Shown: positions 1-11,245 of the stretch, one piece after another
Layout: every line of letters starts with the position of its first letter
Position numbering within the stretch: position 1 is the first letter of the stretch
Assembly (NCBI GenBank): GCA_030447445.1
Contig: JAUJOW010000010.1
Location: forward strand, 59,909 to 102,376
Reading direction: 5' to 3'
DNA length: 42,468 nt
Source: Acidimicrobiales bacterium
Lineage (GTDB): Bacteria > Actinomycetota > Acidimicrobiia > Acidimicrobiales > Iamiaceae
Notes under the pieces: model-generated
What the model was told of the DNA's origin: nothing
Seen by the model: only the letters and a program-made list of their open reading frames with translations
Databases searched by the model: none
Translations under genes and position numbers: made by a program

Positions 1-1
1 A

Positions 2-2382
<2,381 letters not shown>

Positions 2383-2386
<4 letters not shown>

Positions 2387-3309
2387 GGCGGAGGAGGGTC
2401 GATCTCACCGCTCGGGTGGGGTCGGTGACGTTGCCCGGTCCCGTGATGACGGCGTCGGGCACCGCCGGCCACGGCGCCGAGCTCGGCCGCTACGTCGATC
2501 TCGCCTCGCTCGGCGCGGTGGTGGTGAAGTCGCTGGCCCCGTACCCGTGGGCCGGCAACCCCGCCCCGCGGGTGCACGAGGCCGGCACCGGGATGCTCAA
2601 CTCGGTCGGCCTCCAGGGGCCGGGCGTCGAGGCGTGGCTGACCGACGAACTGCCGGATCTCCTCGCCGCCGGCACTCGGGTGGTGGCCAGCATCTGGGGG
2701 AGGACCGTGGCCGACTACGCCGCCGCCGCTGCCCTGTTGGCCGACGCCCCGGCGGCTGTCGTCGCCGTGGAGGTCAACCTGTCCTGCCCGAACACCGAGG
2801 CCCGCCGGGCCGTGTTCGCCCACTCGGAGGCGGCCACCACCGAGGTCATGGTCGCCACCGCGACCTGCCGTCGGCCCCGGTGGGCCAAGCTCAGCCCGAA
2901 CGTCACCGATCTCTGCGCCATCGCCGGCGCCGCCCGCGCCGGCGGGGCCGAGGCCGTCACCCTGGTCAACACGGTGATGGGCATGGCCATCGACGTCGAC
3001 ACCCGCCGGTCCCGGCTCGGCCACGGCGGCGGGGGACTGTCGGGCCCGCCCATCCACCCCGTGGCGGTGCGGGCCGTGCTCGACGTGCACCAGGCCTTCC
3101 CCGACCTGCCCATCGTCGGCGTCGGCGGCGTGGTCACCGCCACCGACGCCGTCGAGCTGCTCTTGGCCGGTGCATCGGCGGTGCAGGTGGGCACGGCCAC
3201 CTTCGCCGACCCCCGGGCTCCGGCCCGGGTGGCGGCGGGGCTGGAACACTGGTGCCGGCGCCACCGCGTCGGTGCGCTCGACGAGGTGATCGGAGGCTTC
3301 CATGGGTGA
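2383..3309 (+). CDS. pyrD: Dihydroorotate dehydrogenase, class 1B-like
   Basis: Oxidises dihydroorotate to orotate using FMN, the fourth step of UMP synthesis. The 308 residues form one cytosolic TIM barrel with no N-terminal membrane helix, which excludes class 2. Class 1 marks are TASGTAGHG near 23-31, GMLNSVGLQGPG at 70-81, the catalytic-loop cysteine Cys135 in NLSCPN, NTVMGMAID and GGGLSGPPI in the C-terminal half. The pattern resembles class 1B enzymes, which normally work with PyrK, an iron-sulfur/FAD partner. No pyrK lies between carB and pyrF; it may sit upstream of the window. Start ATG overlaps the carB stop; the 3' end overlaps pyrF by 8 bases. Confidence 0.93.
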
Positions 3310-4012
3310 CGACTCGACCGACGCGGTGCGGGACCGGCTGGCGTTGGCCCTCGACGTGGACGACATCGTGGCCGGCCTGCGCCTGGCTCGAGAGCTGCGC
3401 CCGTGGTTCGGCGTGGCCAAGGTCGGCCTGGAGCTGTACAGCGCCGCCGGGCCCGACGTCATGGGCCCCCTCTTCGAGCTCGGCTACGACGTCTTCGTCG
3501 ACCTCAAGCTCCACGACATCCCGAACCAGGTGGGCCGGGCGTCGCGGGTGCTCGGCGCCCTCGGTGCCTCCTACGTGACCCTGCACGCCGCCGGGGGCGT
3601 CGACATGCTCCGGGCCGGCGTCGGTGGTCTCGCCGAAGGAGCCGGAAACGCCGGGCTGCCCCCGCCGGTGGCCGTCGCCGTGACCGTCCTCACCAGCGAC
3701 GGCGACGCCCCACCCCACATCGTCCCCAAACGACTGCAGCTGGCCATGGAGGGCGGGTGCGGCGGCGTGGTCTGTGCTGCCGCCGACGTGCCCGAGGTCC
3801 ACCAGTACGCGCCAGCCATGCTGAAGGTGGTCCCGGGCATCCGCGCTGCCGGGGGCGACGCCCACGACCAGGCCCGCCCCTCCACCGCCGCCGACGCGCT
3901 CGCCGCCGGGGCCGACCTCCTGGTGGTGGGTCGGGCCGTCACCGCCGCCCCCGACCCGGCCACGGCCGCCGCCGATCTCGTGGACGGTCTCGGCGAGCGG
4001 GCCGCCCCCTGA
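3302..4012 (+). CDS. pyrF: Orotidine 5'-phosphate decarboxylase
   Basis: Decarboxylates OMP to UMP, the last step of de novo pyrimidine synthesis. The 236-residue protein starts with the beta strand LALALDVDD and carries the catalytic DxKxxD array as Asp67, Lys69 and Asp72 in DLKLHDIPNQV. The phosphate-binding end reads VVPGIRAAGGDAHDQARPST and LLVVGRAVTAAPDP. Length fits the short group-1 family. It overlaps pyrD by 8 bases, so it is coupled to it. The TGA stop sits 3 bases from the stop of the convergent minus-strand gene, inside a perfect 15-base palindrome. Confidence 0.96.
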   Translation: MGDDSTDAVRDRLALALDVDDIVAGLRLARELRPWFGVAKVGLELYSAAGPDVMGPLFELGYDVFVDLKLHDIPNQVGRASRVLGALGASYVTLHAAGGVDMLRAGVGGLAEGAGNAGLPPPVAVAVTVLTSDGDAPPHIVPKRLQLAMEGGCGGVVCAAADVPEVHQYAPAMLKVVPGIRAAGGDAHDQARPSTAADALAAGADLLVVGRAVTAAPDPATAAADLVDGLGERAAP

Positions 4013-4021
4013 CGGTCAGGG
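4007..4021. terminator. Palindrome spanning two convergent stop codons
   Basis: CCCTGAC-G-GTCAGGG is a perfect inverted repeat containing the pyrF TGA (4010-4012) and the TCA complement of the opposite gene's stop (4016-4018). It may act as a weak bidirectional end signal. There is no T tract, so termination is only inferred. Confidence 0.35.
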
Positions 4022-5494
4022 CCCGGGATCGGCGGTGGCGGCGAAGCGCACGGCCCGCACCTGCGGGAACACGTCGTCGTGGCGGCGCTGGAACGACCGC
4101 ACCACCTGGGTGCGGGAGAACCGCCCTCGCGTGAACAGGCGGGCCAGCTCGTCGAGGCCCTTGCGCTCCCAGGACCACTGCGGACCCCACGGGTAGCAGG
4201 TGGCCTCGATGGCCCGATCGGAGAGGCCCTCACGGCGGCCGAACTCGACCTGGGCCCGCAACCACCGGAGGTTGTCGAGCTTGGTCCGGATGGCCTCCTT
4301 GGGGTCGCGCCGCACCACGACGCCGGCGACGTCGGGGATGTCCTCCCGCACCGTGTGGACGTGGCCGTGGGCCTCGACCAGCACGGTCACGTCGAGGGCG
4401 GACAGGCGCTCGAGGGTGGCGATCCAGCGGTCGCCGTCGACGTCGGCGTTGGGGGTGGCGAACGTCTCGCCCATGAAACTGTCCCCGGCCAGGAGCACCC
4501 CCTCGGCCGGGTCGAAGAGCACGACGTGGTCGAGGGTGTGCCCGGGGGCGGGCAGCACCTCGAGGTGACCGGTGCGGGTGGCGACCTCGTCACCGATGGG
4601 CTGCCACCGGCGCAGGGGAGGGATGGTCCCGATCACCGCCCGTCGGCCGAGCGGCACCTCGTACGGGGGTCGGAGGAGGGCGGCGGTGGCGGGGGAGGCC
4701 AGCACGTCGGCGCCGGTGCGATCGGCCAGCCAGTCGAGGTTGCCGACGTGTTCCTCGTGGGCGTGGGTGGCGACCACGGCTCGCAGCCCGGTGCCCAGGC
4801 CGTCGAGATGGCGGCCGAGGCTGCGGCGCATGCGGGAGGACCCCGGGTCGATGGCCACGCCGTCGTAGACGGCCACGGTGAACCGCTCGCCGAAGGCCAA
4901 CGGGACGAGGGCGGTGGGGGTCCCGGTGAGGAAGCAGATGGTGAGCCGACCGTCGAGCAGCGAGATGCGACGGCCCCGGGTGCGGGCCCAGTCGGTGGCG
5001 TTGGCGCCGAGCTGGCGGACGGTGGTGGCCACCACGAGGGGCAGCCGCAGGAGCATCTCGGTCGTGTAGCAGACCCAGAACGGCGAGAGCGCACCCGGGG
5101 GCCGGGGCGGGGTACCGGCGTGGCCGGTGCGGCCGTGAACCCGCATGAGGTCCCACCGGCTGGCCGTCACCGCCTGCACGAACCGCCGACCGGCCCGGTC
5201 GGCCACGGGCCATCGCCGGGCGGCGGTGGCCACCGTGGCCACCGCCGGCAGCAACCCGAGCAGGTGGCGGACGCCCTCCCAGCCGGCCAGGACGTCCCCG
5301 CCGGCGGTGATGACATGGAGCTCTCGCAGGCAGGTCTCGGGATCGAGGCGGGGATCGAGGGCGGCGACGTCGAGGCCCTGGAGAGCCAGGCAACGGATGC
5401 GCCGGTCCCGGTCGAGGGCGCTGATCCAGGACACGCCGGCCTGGCACAGCTCGCACTGCTCGTCGTAGAGGAGGACGGCCGGCTCGATGGGCAC
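4016..5494 (-). CDS. DCC-family thiol oxidoreductase domain fused to metallo-beta-lactamase-fold hydrolase
   Basis: From a GTG at 5494 the protein has 492 residues. Residues about 6-120 match the DCC (DUF393) family: LLYDEQCELC has the CxxC pair Cys14/Cys17, followed by DRDRRIRCLALQG. After a linker, residues about 175-400 form a metallo-beta-lactamase fold: THAHEEH at 243-249, PGHTLDH with His319, LLAGDSF with Asp338 and EAHGHVH with His376. The first metal motif is HxHxEH rather than HxHxDH. The substrate is unknown; a thiol- or thioester-linked hydrolase is only a guess. The GTG is preferred to an upstream ATG at 5563 because the domain starts right after it, a TACCGT -10 box lies 8 bases before it, and the ATG would collide with mihF. 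Confidence 0.8.
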   Translation of the reverse strand: MPIEPAVLLYDEQCELCQAGVSWISALDRDRRIRCLALQGLDVAALDPRLDPETCLRELHVITAGGDVLAGWEGVRHLLGLLPAVATVATAARRWPVADRAGRRFVQAVTASRWDLMRVHGRTGHAGTPPRPPGALSPFWVCYTTEMLLRLPLVVATTVRQLGANATDWARTRGRRISLLDGRLTICFLTGTPTALVPLAFGERFTVAVYDGVAIDPGSSRMRRSLGRHLDGLGTGLRAVVATHAHEEHVGNLDWLADRTGADVLASPATAALLRPPYEVPLGRRAVIGTIPPLRRWQPIGDEVATRTGHLEVLPAPGHTLDHVVLFDPAEGVLLAGDSFMGETFATPNADVDGDRWIATLERLSALDVTVLVEAHGHVHTVREDIPDVAGVVVRRDPKEAIRTKLDNLRWLRAQVEFGRREGLSDRAIEATCYPWGPQWSWERKGLDELARLFTRGRFSRTQVVRSFQRRHDDVFPQVRAVRFAATADPGP

Positions 5495-5502
5495 CGCCCC
5501 CA

Positions 5503-5508
5503 ACGGTA
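5503..5508 (-). promoter_or_regulatory. -10 box of leaderless promoter for the DCC-MBL gene
   Basis: TACCGT on the minus strand, 8 bases before the GTG at 5494. It fits the TANNNT -10 type seen before seven other starts in the window. No clear -35 box is seen. Confidence 0.5.
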
Positions 5509-5548
5509 GAGGCGGCCAGCGGCCCCGAACCGCCGCCAACGCTCGGGG

Positions 5549-5554
5549 TAGGGT
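5549..5554 (+). promoter_or_regulatory. -10 box of leaderless promoter for mihF
   Basis: TAGGGT is followed by 7 bases and then the ATG of mihF at 5562, so transcription should start at or next to the A of ATG. There is no ribosome-binding site before the ATG, as expected for a leaderless mRNA. Confidence 0.6.
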
Positions 5555-5561
5555 GCGCGGC

Positions 5562-5885
5562 ATGCCACTGCCTCCCTCCCTCTCACCCGAGCAGCGTCAG
5601 GCGGCGCTCGACAAGGCCGGCGTGGCCCGGCGGGAGCGGGCCGAGCTGAAGGAGAAGCTCAAGATGGGGTCGCTCGACCTCGAGGAGCTGCTGCAGCGGG
5701 CCGACGGCGACGAGATCGTCGGCAAGATGAAGGTGCTGGCGGTCATCGAATCCCTCCCCGGCGTGGGCAAGGTCAAGGCCCGGCGCACGATGGAGGAGAT
5801 CGGGATCAGCGAGACGCGGCGGGTGCGGGGCCTCGGCGCGCAGCAGCGCGAAGCCCTGCGCCGGGCCTTCCCCTCCGCGGGGTGA
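5562..5885 (+). CDS. mihF: Integration host factor, actinobacterial type (mIHF)
   Basis: A small basic nucleoid protein of 107 residues that binds DNA and is essential in mycobacteria. The N-terminal half is a charged helix ([20 protein letters not shown]). The C-terminal half carries the helix-turn-helix-like [16 protein letters not shown] and the conserved [18 protein letters not shown]. The start at 5562 gives the usual family length and lies 7 bases after a TAGGGT box. Its stop overlaps a GTG that is the likely gmk start (GTGA), so the two are coupled. mihF beside gmk and rpoZ is the standard actinobacterial arrangement. Confidence 0.93.
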   Translation: MPLPPSLSPEQRQAALDKAGVARRERAELKEKLKMGSLDLEELLQRADGDEIVGKMKVLAVIESLPGVGKVKARRTMEEIGISETRRVRGLGAQQREALRRAFPSAG

Positions 5886-6462
5886 GCGAGCGACGGGCCA
5901 GCGCACCAGCCGGGGCCCGGCCCTGATCATCGTCGTCTCCGGTCCCGGTGGGGCCGGCAAGGGCACCGTGGTGGAGCGCTTGCTCGACCGGGACGACCGC
6001 CTGTGGTTGAGCCGGTCCTGGACCACCCGCCCCCGGCGACCCGGAGAGGCGGCCGACGCCTACCACTTCGTCACCCCCGAGGAGTTCGCCGGCCGCATCC
6101 GGGCCGGCGGGTTCCTCGAGTGGGTGGACTTCCTCGACTACCGGCAGGGCACCCCCACCCCCGACCCGCCCGAGGGGGTCGACGTGGTGTTCGAGATCGA
6201 CGTCCACGGCGCCCGCCAGGTCCGCGAGCAGCACCCCGACGCCCTCCTCGTCTTCGTCGACGCCCCGTCGGCGGCCGAACAGGAGCGTCGCCTCCGCCAA
6301 CGGGGCGATCCCGACGAGGTCGTCTGCCGACGCCTGGCCAAGGCCGTCGAGGAGCGGGCGGTGGCCGACGATCTGGGCGCCGTCACCGTGGTGAACCACG
6401 ACGTCGATCGCACCGTGGCCGAGATCGAGTCCCTGATCGCGGCGGCCCGCGCCACCCGCTGA
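5882..6462 (+). CDS. gmk: Guanylate kinase with apparent one-base deletion near its 5' end
   Basis: Phosphorylates GMP to GDP. From base 5923 the frame encodes a full kinase: P-loop [22 protein letters not shown] of the GMP-binding region, [21 protein letters not shown] and the lid [12 protein letters not shown]. No ATG, GTG or TTG lies in this frame before the P-loop. The GTG at 5882, overlapping the mihF stop, opens a frame reading [14 protein letters not shown] that ends at TGA 5924-5926. Adding one C in the CCC run at 5921-5923 joins the frames into a 193-residue protein, a normal length. Either this is a sequencing or assembly error, or translation starts at CTG 5923. A true loss of this essential gene is unlikely. 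Confidence 0.85.
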
Positions 6463-6488
6463 TCTCGCTCGCCCGGCGACCGGGCGGG

Positions 6489-6494
6489 TAGGCT
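6489..6494 (+). promoter_or_regulatory. -10 box upstream of rpoZ
   Basis: TAGGCT lies 37 bases before the rpoZ ATG and matches the TANNNT pattern. It would give an mRNA leader of about 30 bases, so this promoter is not leaderless. No good -35 box is visible. Confidence 0.4.
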
Positions 6495-6531
6495 GTGCCG
6501 TCCCGACCTGACCGCCCGGAGACCTCCCGCC

Positions 6532-6858
6532 ATGGCCTGGCAGCACGACACGATGATGACCCCGCCCATCGAGGGGCTCCTCCAGCGGGCCGACTCCAAG
6601 TTCCGCCTGGTCACCCTGGGGGCCAAGCGGGCCCGCCAGATCAACTCGTACTTCGGTCAGCTCGGTGACGGGCTCGGCACCATCATCCCCCCGCAGGTGA
6701 ACTCGGTGGCCCGCAAGCCGCTGTCGATCGCCTTCGAGGAGATCTCGGCCGACAAGATCGTCTGCATCGACGCCCCCTCCGAGGAGGAGATCGCCGCTGC
6801 CGAGGCGGCTGCGGCCGCCGACGCCGCCGAGATCGACCCGACGCTCGGCCCGGAGTAG
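6532..6858 (+). CDS. rpoZ: DNA-directed RNA polymerase omega subunit
   Basis: The small accessory subunit that helps RNA polymerase assemble around beta prime. The 108 residues hold the family core PPIEGLLQRADSKFRLVTLG followed by AKRARQINSYFGQL and RKPLSIAFEEI. The tail is acidic and alanine-rich (EEEIAAAEAAAAADAAEID), as is common in actinobacteria. It lies between gmk and coaBC, the usual neighbours. A TAGGCT -10 box in the gmk-rpoZ gap suggests a promoter of its own in addition to read-through from mihF-gmk. Confidence 0.94.
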   Translation: MAWQHDTMMTPPIEGLLQRADSKFRLVTLGAKRARQINSYFGQLGDGLGTIIPPQVNSVARKPLSIAFEEISADKIVCIDAPSEEEIAAAEAAAAADAAEIDPTLGPE

Positions 6859-6884
6859 CCCCCTTCCCAACGGGGCGTCGATCA

Positions 6885-8106
6885 GTGCTGGCGGGGAAGC
6901 GGGTCGTGCTGGGGGTCACCGGCGGGGTCGCCGCGTACAAGGCGGTGGAGGTGTGTCGGCGGCTCGTCGACGCCGGTGCCCACGTCATCCCCGTGCTCAC
7001 CGAGGGAGCCACCCGCTTCGTCGGTGAGGTCACTTTCTCGGCCCTGGCCTCGGAGCCGGCCCAGACGAGTCTCTGGCACGAGCGGGACCCCATCCCGCAC
7101 ACACGGCTCGGCCAGTCCGCCGATGTCATCGTCGTCGCCCCCGCCACCGCCCGGGTGATCGCCGCCTACGCCCACGGTCTCTCCGACGACCTGCTCACGG
7201 CCACCCTCCTGGCCACCCGAGCGCCGGTGGTGGTGGCCCCGGCCATGCACACCGAGATGTGGGAGCACCCGGCCGTCCAGGACAACCTGGCCGTGCTGGC
7301 GGGCCGGGGCGTGCACATCGTGGACCCCGAGGAGGGCCGCCTGGCCGGTGGCGACGTCGGAGCCGGGCGGTTGGCGGCACCCGAAGCCGTCGTGGCCGCC
7401 GTCGTCGCCGCCGTCGCCGTACCCGACCTGGCCGGTCTGTCGGTGCTCGTCACCGCTGGCGGCACCCGGGAGCCGATCGACCCGGTCCGGTTCATCGGCA
7501 ACCGCTCCTCGGGCAAGCAGGGCCACGCCCTGGCCGACGAGGCCGTTGCCCGCGGGGCCAAGGTCACCCTCGTCACCGCCGCCGACCGCCCGGTGGCCGG
7601 CGGCGTCGACGTCGTGCCGGTGACGACGGCGGCCGAGATGGAGCACGCCGTGCTGGCCCGCAGCGATGCCGCCGACGTGGTGGTCATGGCGGCGGCGGTG
7701 GCCGACTTCCGGCCGGTGACGCCGGCTCCGGACAAGCTGAAGAAGTCCGACGGTGTCCCCGCCATCACCCTCGAGGCCACCACCGACATCCTCGTCGCCC
7801 TCGCCGGTCGCAAGCCCCCGGGCCAGACCCTCGTCGGCTTCGCCGCCGAGACCAGCGAGGTCCGGGCCTCGCCGCCGACAAGCTGACCCGCAAGGGCGCC
7901 GACCTGGTCGTGGCCAACGACGTCGCCGCCCCTGGTGCCGGCTTCGAGCACGACACCAACCGGGTGGTGATCGTGTCGGCCAGCGGGATGGACAAGGATG
8001 TGGCGCTCGCCGACAAGCGAGCGGTGGCCAGGGCCGTGTTCGACGCCGTCGTCGCCGAGCGCGACCGGGCGTCGACCCCACCGTCACCCCCCGACCGCGC
8101 AGCTAG
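6885..8106 (+). CDS. coaBC: Phosphopantothenoylcysteine decarboxylase/synthetase, frame disrupted twice
   Basis: Bifunctional coenzyme A enzyme. The N-terminal flavoprotein CoaC reads VVLGVTGGVAAYKAVEVCRR, with VVAPAMHTEMWEHPAV near 110-125. The C-terminal CoaB reads VLVTAGGTREPIDPVRFIGN, NRSSGKQGHALA and VVMAAAVADFRP. The first frame stops at 7886 after FAAETSEV, but LAADKLTRKGADLVVANDV continues in the next frame, as if one G were missing in the GGG at 7864-7866. A second missing base in the six-C run at 8087-8092 would bring in TAG 8104-8106, just before the metK ribosome-binding site; otherwise the frame runs into metK until 8257. With both bases restored the protein is 407 residues, the family norm. 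Sequencing error is the simplest reading. Confidence 0.85.
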
Positions 8107-8118
8107 AGGAGCCACAAC

Positions 8119-9312
8119 GTGTCCCGCTTCACCTTCACGTCCGAGTCGGTCACGGAGGGCCACCCCGACAAGATGGCCGACCAGATCTCCGACTCGATCC
8201 TCGACGCCATCCTCGCCCAGGACCCGGCGGCGAGGGTGGCCTGCGAGACGATGGTGACCACCGGGTTGGCCATGGTGGCCGGCGAGATCACCACCGACGC
8301 CTACGTCGAGATCCCGAAGATCGTCCGCGAGACCATCAACGGGATCGGCTACGACAACGCCCTGTTCGGCTTCGACGGCAACACCTGCGGCGTGGTCACC
8401 TCCATCGACCCGCAGTCGCCCGACATCGCCCAGGGGGTCGACACCGCCTACGAGACCCGCACCGGCGCCTCGGGCGAGGACCTGCTCAACAGCCAGGGCG
8501 CCGGCGACCAGGGGATGATGTTCGGCTACGCCTGCGACGAGACCGACGACCTCATGCCGCTGCCCATCTGGCTGGCCCACCGCCTCTCGCTACGGCTGTC
8601 GGAGGTGCGCAAGGCGGGCACGCTGCCGTACCTGCGCCCCGACGGGAAGACCCAGGTGACCTTCGACTACGAGGACGGGCGGGCGGTGTCCCTGCGGACG
8701 GTCCTCATCTCGACCCAGCACGCGCCGGGGCTCGACGCCGAGACCACCATCAAGCCCGACCTCGTCGAGCAGGTGATCCGTCCCAGCCTGCCGGAGCGCT
8801 TCGCCGGCGACGACTTCGCCGTGCTCGTGAACCCCACCGGCAGCTTCGAGCTGGGCGGCCCCCACGCCGACTGTGGCCTGACCGGCCGCAAGATCATCGT
8901 CGACACCTACGGGGGCATGGCCCGCCACGGCGGCGGGGCGTTCTCGGGCAAGGACCCCTCCAAGGTGGACCGGTCGGCGGCCTACGCCGCCCGTTGGGTG
9001 GCCAAGAACGTGGTCGCCTCAGGGGCGGCCAGCCGGTGCGAGGTCCAGGTGGCCTACGCCATCGGGGTGGCCCAACCGGTGTCGGTGCTGGTCGACACGT
9101 TCGGCACCGGTCAGGTCGATCCCGGCCTCCTCGACAAGGCCATCCGTGAGGTCTTCGACCTGCGGCCGGCTGCCATCCTCCGCGCCCTCGACCTGCGCCG
9201 GCCCATCTACGCCAAGACCGCCGCCTACGGCCACTTCGGTCGCCCCGACCCCGACTTCACCTGGGAGCAAACCACACGGGTCGACGACCTCCAGTCCGCT
9301 CTGGGGCTGTGA
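8119..9312 (+). CDS. metK: S-adenosylmethionine synthetase
   Basis: Makes S-adenosylmethionine from methionine and ATP in the cytosol. The 397-residue protein has all three repeat domains. The ATP and metal motif GHPDK is at residues 14-18, and [12 protein letters not shown] and [19 protein letters not shown] follow. The GTG start is preceded by AGAGGAG with a 7-base spacer, which fixes it. It follows coaBC directly, as in other actinobacteria. No SAM riboswitch is visible upstream, as expected inside an operon with a 12-base gap. Confidence 0.97.
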   Translation: MSRFTFTSESVTEGHPDKMADQISDSILDAILAQDPAARVACETMVTTGLAMVAGEITTDAYVEIPKIVRETINGIGYDNALFGFDGNTCGVVTSIDPQSPDIAQGVDTAYETRTGASGEDLLNSQGAGDQGMMFGYACDETDDLMPLPIWLAHRLSLRLSEVRKAGTLPYLRPDGKTQVTFDYEDGRAVSLRTVLISTQHAPGLDAETTIKPDLVEQVIRPSLPERFAGDDFAVLVNPTGSFELGGPHADCGLTGRKIIVDTYGGMARHGGGAFSGKDPSKVDRSAAYAARWVAKNVVASGAASRCEVQVAYAIGVAQPVSVLVDTFGTGQVDPGLLDKAIREVFDLRPAAILRALDLRRPIYAKTAAYGHFGRPDPDFTWEQTTRVDDLQSALGL

Positions 9313-9424
9313 TGTTTCGCCGTCACTCGTTCGCTTCGCTCACTCCGTTCCGGCGAGCTTGAGGTCGCCGCCTCCGGCGGCGTCGCCTCCTGTCGGCCGA
9401 CCGGCAGAGCCGGATCGACCGACG

Positions 9425-9456
9425 CCGAGGGGGGCCGGCGGAGCCGCCCCCCTCGG
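9425..9456. terminator. Strong hairpin between metK and priA
   Basis: Ten bases CCGAGGGGGG pair with CCCCCCTCGG, and an inner CGGC/GCCG stem closes on a GGA loop with one bulged C. The hairpin sits 112 bases after metK and 27 before priA. It is very stable but has no T tract, so it may be a GC-type terminator or a repeat element. The rest of 9313-9424 holds only short repetitive stretches such as TCGTTCGCTTCGCTCACTCC and a GCCGCC/GGCGGC hairpin; I see no gene there. Confidence 0.45.
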
Positions 9457-9483
9457 GCACCCCCCACTCCCGGTCCAACGGTC

Positions 9484-11241
9484 GTGACGGCGAAACTCGT
9501 TGTGCGGGTGTTGCCGAACGTCGCCGGCATCGACAAGCGGTTCGATTACTTGGTGCCGGAGGGGATGCGGGACGAGGTGCGGGTGGGGACGATGGTGCGG
9601 GTGCCGCTGCACGGGCGACGAGTGGGGGCCTGGGTCACCGACGTGGGCGTCGAGCCGCCGCCCGGCGTGGCGCTCCGGGAGCTGGCCAAGATCACCGGGT
9701 GGGGACCGGGGCCCGAGCTGGTCGACCTGGCCACCTGGGCAGCGTGGCGGTGGGCCGGGAGGCCAGCGTCGCTGCTCGCCACCGCGTCCCCGCCGGGGGC
9801 GGTGCGGGCCCTGCCGCCGCCGCCGCCGCCGTCCTCGCCAGGGGTGCCACCGGTCGACGATGTCGTGGCCGACGCCCTCGGCCGGGCCCGGGGCGTGCTC
9901 CGCCTCCCCCCCGGGGCAGACCGCTACCCCCTGGTGCTGGCAGCGGCCACCGCCCCCGGGCATGCGCTGATGCTGTGCCCGACCATCGCCCAGGCCCGCC
10001 AGCTGGCCGGGCGGCTGCGCCGCGACGGGCAGGCGGTGGCCTGCGTGGCCCACGAGCGACCCGGCGTCGCCGCCACCGCCGAGTGGGCTCGGGCGGCGGC
10101 CGGCGCCACCGTGGTCGGCGCCCGCGGCGGGGCGTGGGCCCCGGTGCGGGACCTCGGGCGGGTAGTGGTGCTCGACGAGCACGACGAGTCCTACAAGGCC
10201 GAGCAGTCACCGACCTGGCACGCCCGGGACGTGGTCGCCGAACGGGCCCGGCGAGCGGGCGCACCGTGCCTGCTCGTCTCGCCCTGCCCGACCCTCGAAG
10301 CGCTGGCCTGGGGTGAGCTCATCCGGCCGAGCCGTGCCACCGAGCGGCGGGGCTGGCCCGCGCTCGAGGTGGTCGACCGTCGCCTCGAGGACCCGGTGGC
10401 CGCCGGCCTCTACTCGGACCGGCTCGTCACCCTCGTGCGGGCCGGGGGCAGGGTGCTGTGCGTCGTGAACCGGCGGGGGCGGGCCCGGCTGCTGGCCTGC
10501 GCGGCGTGTGGCGAGCTGGCCCGCTGCGAGGTGTGTGCGGCGTCGGTGGAGCAGCTCGAGCGGACCACCTTGCGGTGCCGGCGCTGTGCCACCGAACGCC
10601 CCGTGGTGTGCGCCCGGTGCGGAGCCAGCCGGTTGAAGAACCTGCGGGCCGGGGTGGCGAGGGTCCGCGAGGAGCTGGAGGCGTTGGCCGGCGAGCCCGT
10701 GGTCGAGGTCACCGCCGCCACCACCGAGGTCGACCGGCCCGAGGCCCGGGTCTACGCCGGAACGGAGGCCGTCCTCCACCAGGTGCCGCAGGCCGACGCC
10801 GTGGCCTTCCTCGACTTCGATCAGGAGCTGACCGCCCCTCGCTACCGGGCGGCCGAGCAGGCGCTCGCCCTCCTGGCTCGGGCGGCGCGCGTGGTGCGAG
10901 GGCGCCAGGGCGACGGTCGGGTGCTCGTCCAGACCCGCCAACCCGACCACCCGGTCCTGGCCGCTGCTCGCCACGCCGACCCGGGGCGGGTGTCCGGCGT
11001 CGAGGCACCCCTGCGCCAGGCCCTGCGGCTGCCACCCGCCGCCGCGGTGGCCGTCGTGTCGGGGCCGTCGGCCTCGCCGTTCATGGAGGCGCTGGGCGCC
11101 CCTCCGGGCGTCGAGGTGGCTGTCGCCGACGGTGCCTGGCGGCTCCGCGCCGGCGACCACCGAACCCTGTGCGACGCCCTGGCCGCCGTCCCCCGCCCCC
11201 CCGGCCGTCTCCGCGTCGAGGTCGACCCCTTGCGGATGTGA
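9484..11241 (+). CDS. priA: Primosomal protein N' (PriA), degenerate actinobacterial form
   Basis: PriA recognises stalled forks and reloads the replisome. The N-terminal DNA-binding domain is clear (VRVLPNVAGIDKRFDYLVPE). The helicase motor is eroded: no GxxxxGKT Walker A is seen, and the expected DEEH box is replaced by VVLDEHDESYKAEQSPTWHA near residues 226-245. The zinc region is kept, with eight cysteines at about 339-379 (CAACGELARCEVC and LRCRRCATERPVVCARCG). At 585 residues it is shorter than the E. coli protein of about 730. Loss of the ATPase is known for actinobacterial PriA, so it is probably a structural fork protein. The GTG start has no clear ribosome-binding site. Confidence 0.88.
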   Translation: MTAKLVVRVLPNVAGIDKRFDYLVPEGMRDEVRVGTMVRVPLHGRRVGAWVTDVGVEPPPGVALRELAKITGWGPGPELVDLATWAAWRWAGRPASLLATASPPGAVRALPPPPPPSSPGVPPVDDVVADALGRARGVLRLPPGADRYPLVLAAATAPGHALMLCPTIAQARQLAGRLRRDGQAVACVAHERPGVAATAEWARAAAGATVVGARGGAWAPVRDLGRVVVLDEHDESYKAEQSPTWHARDVVAERARRAGAPCLLVSPCPTLEALAWGELIRPSRATERRGWPALEVVDRRLEDPVAAGLYSDRLVTLVRAGGRVLCVVNRRGRARLLACAACGELARCEVCAASVEQLERTTLRCRRCATERPVVCARCGASRLKNLRAGVARVREELEALAGEPVVEVTAATTEVDRPEARVYAGTEAVLHQVPQADAVAFLDFDQELTAPRYRAAEQALALLARAARVVRGRQGDGRVLVQTRQPDHPVLAAARHADPGRVSGVEAPLRQALRLPPAAAVAVVSGPSASPFMEALGAPPGVEVAVADGAWRLRAGDHRTLCDALAAVPRPPGRLRVEVDPLRM

Positions 11242-11245
11242 TCTT

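Noticed and set aside
8103..8120. SAM riboswitch before metK
   Set aside because: The gap is 12 bases and contains only a ribosome-binding site.
7259..8257. Separate gene downstream of the coaBC break
   Set aside because: Its C-terminal part is the missing CoaB sequence in a shifted frame, and its end is a shadow of metK.
9313..9424. Small gene between metK and priA
   Set aside because: The sequence is repetitive (TTCGCTTCGCTCACTCC and similar) with no ribosome-binding site or codon bias.
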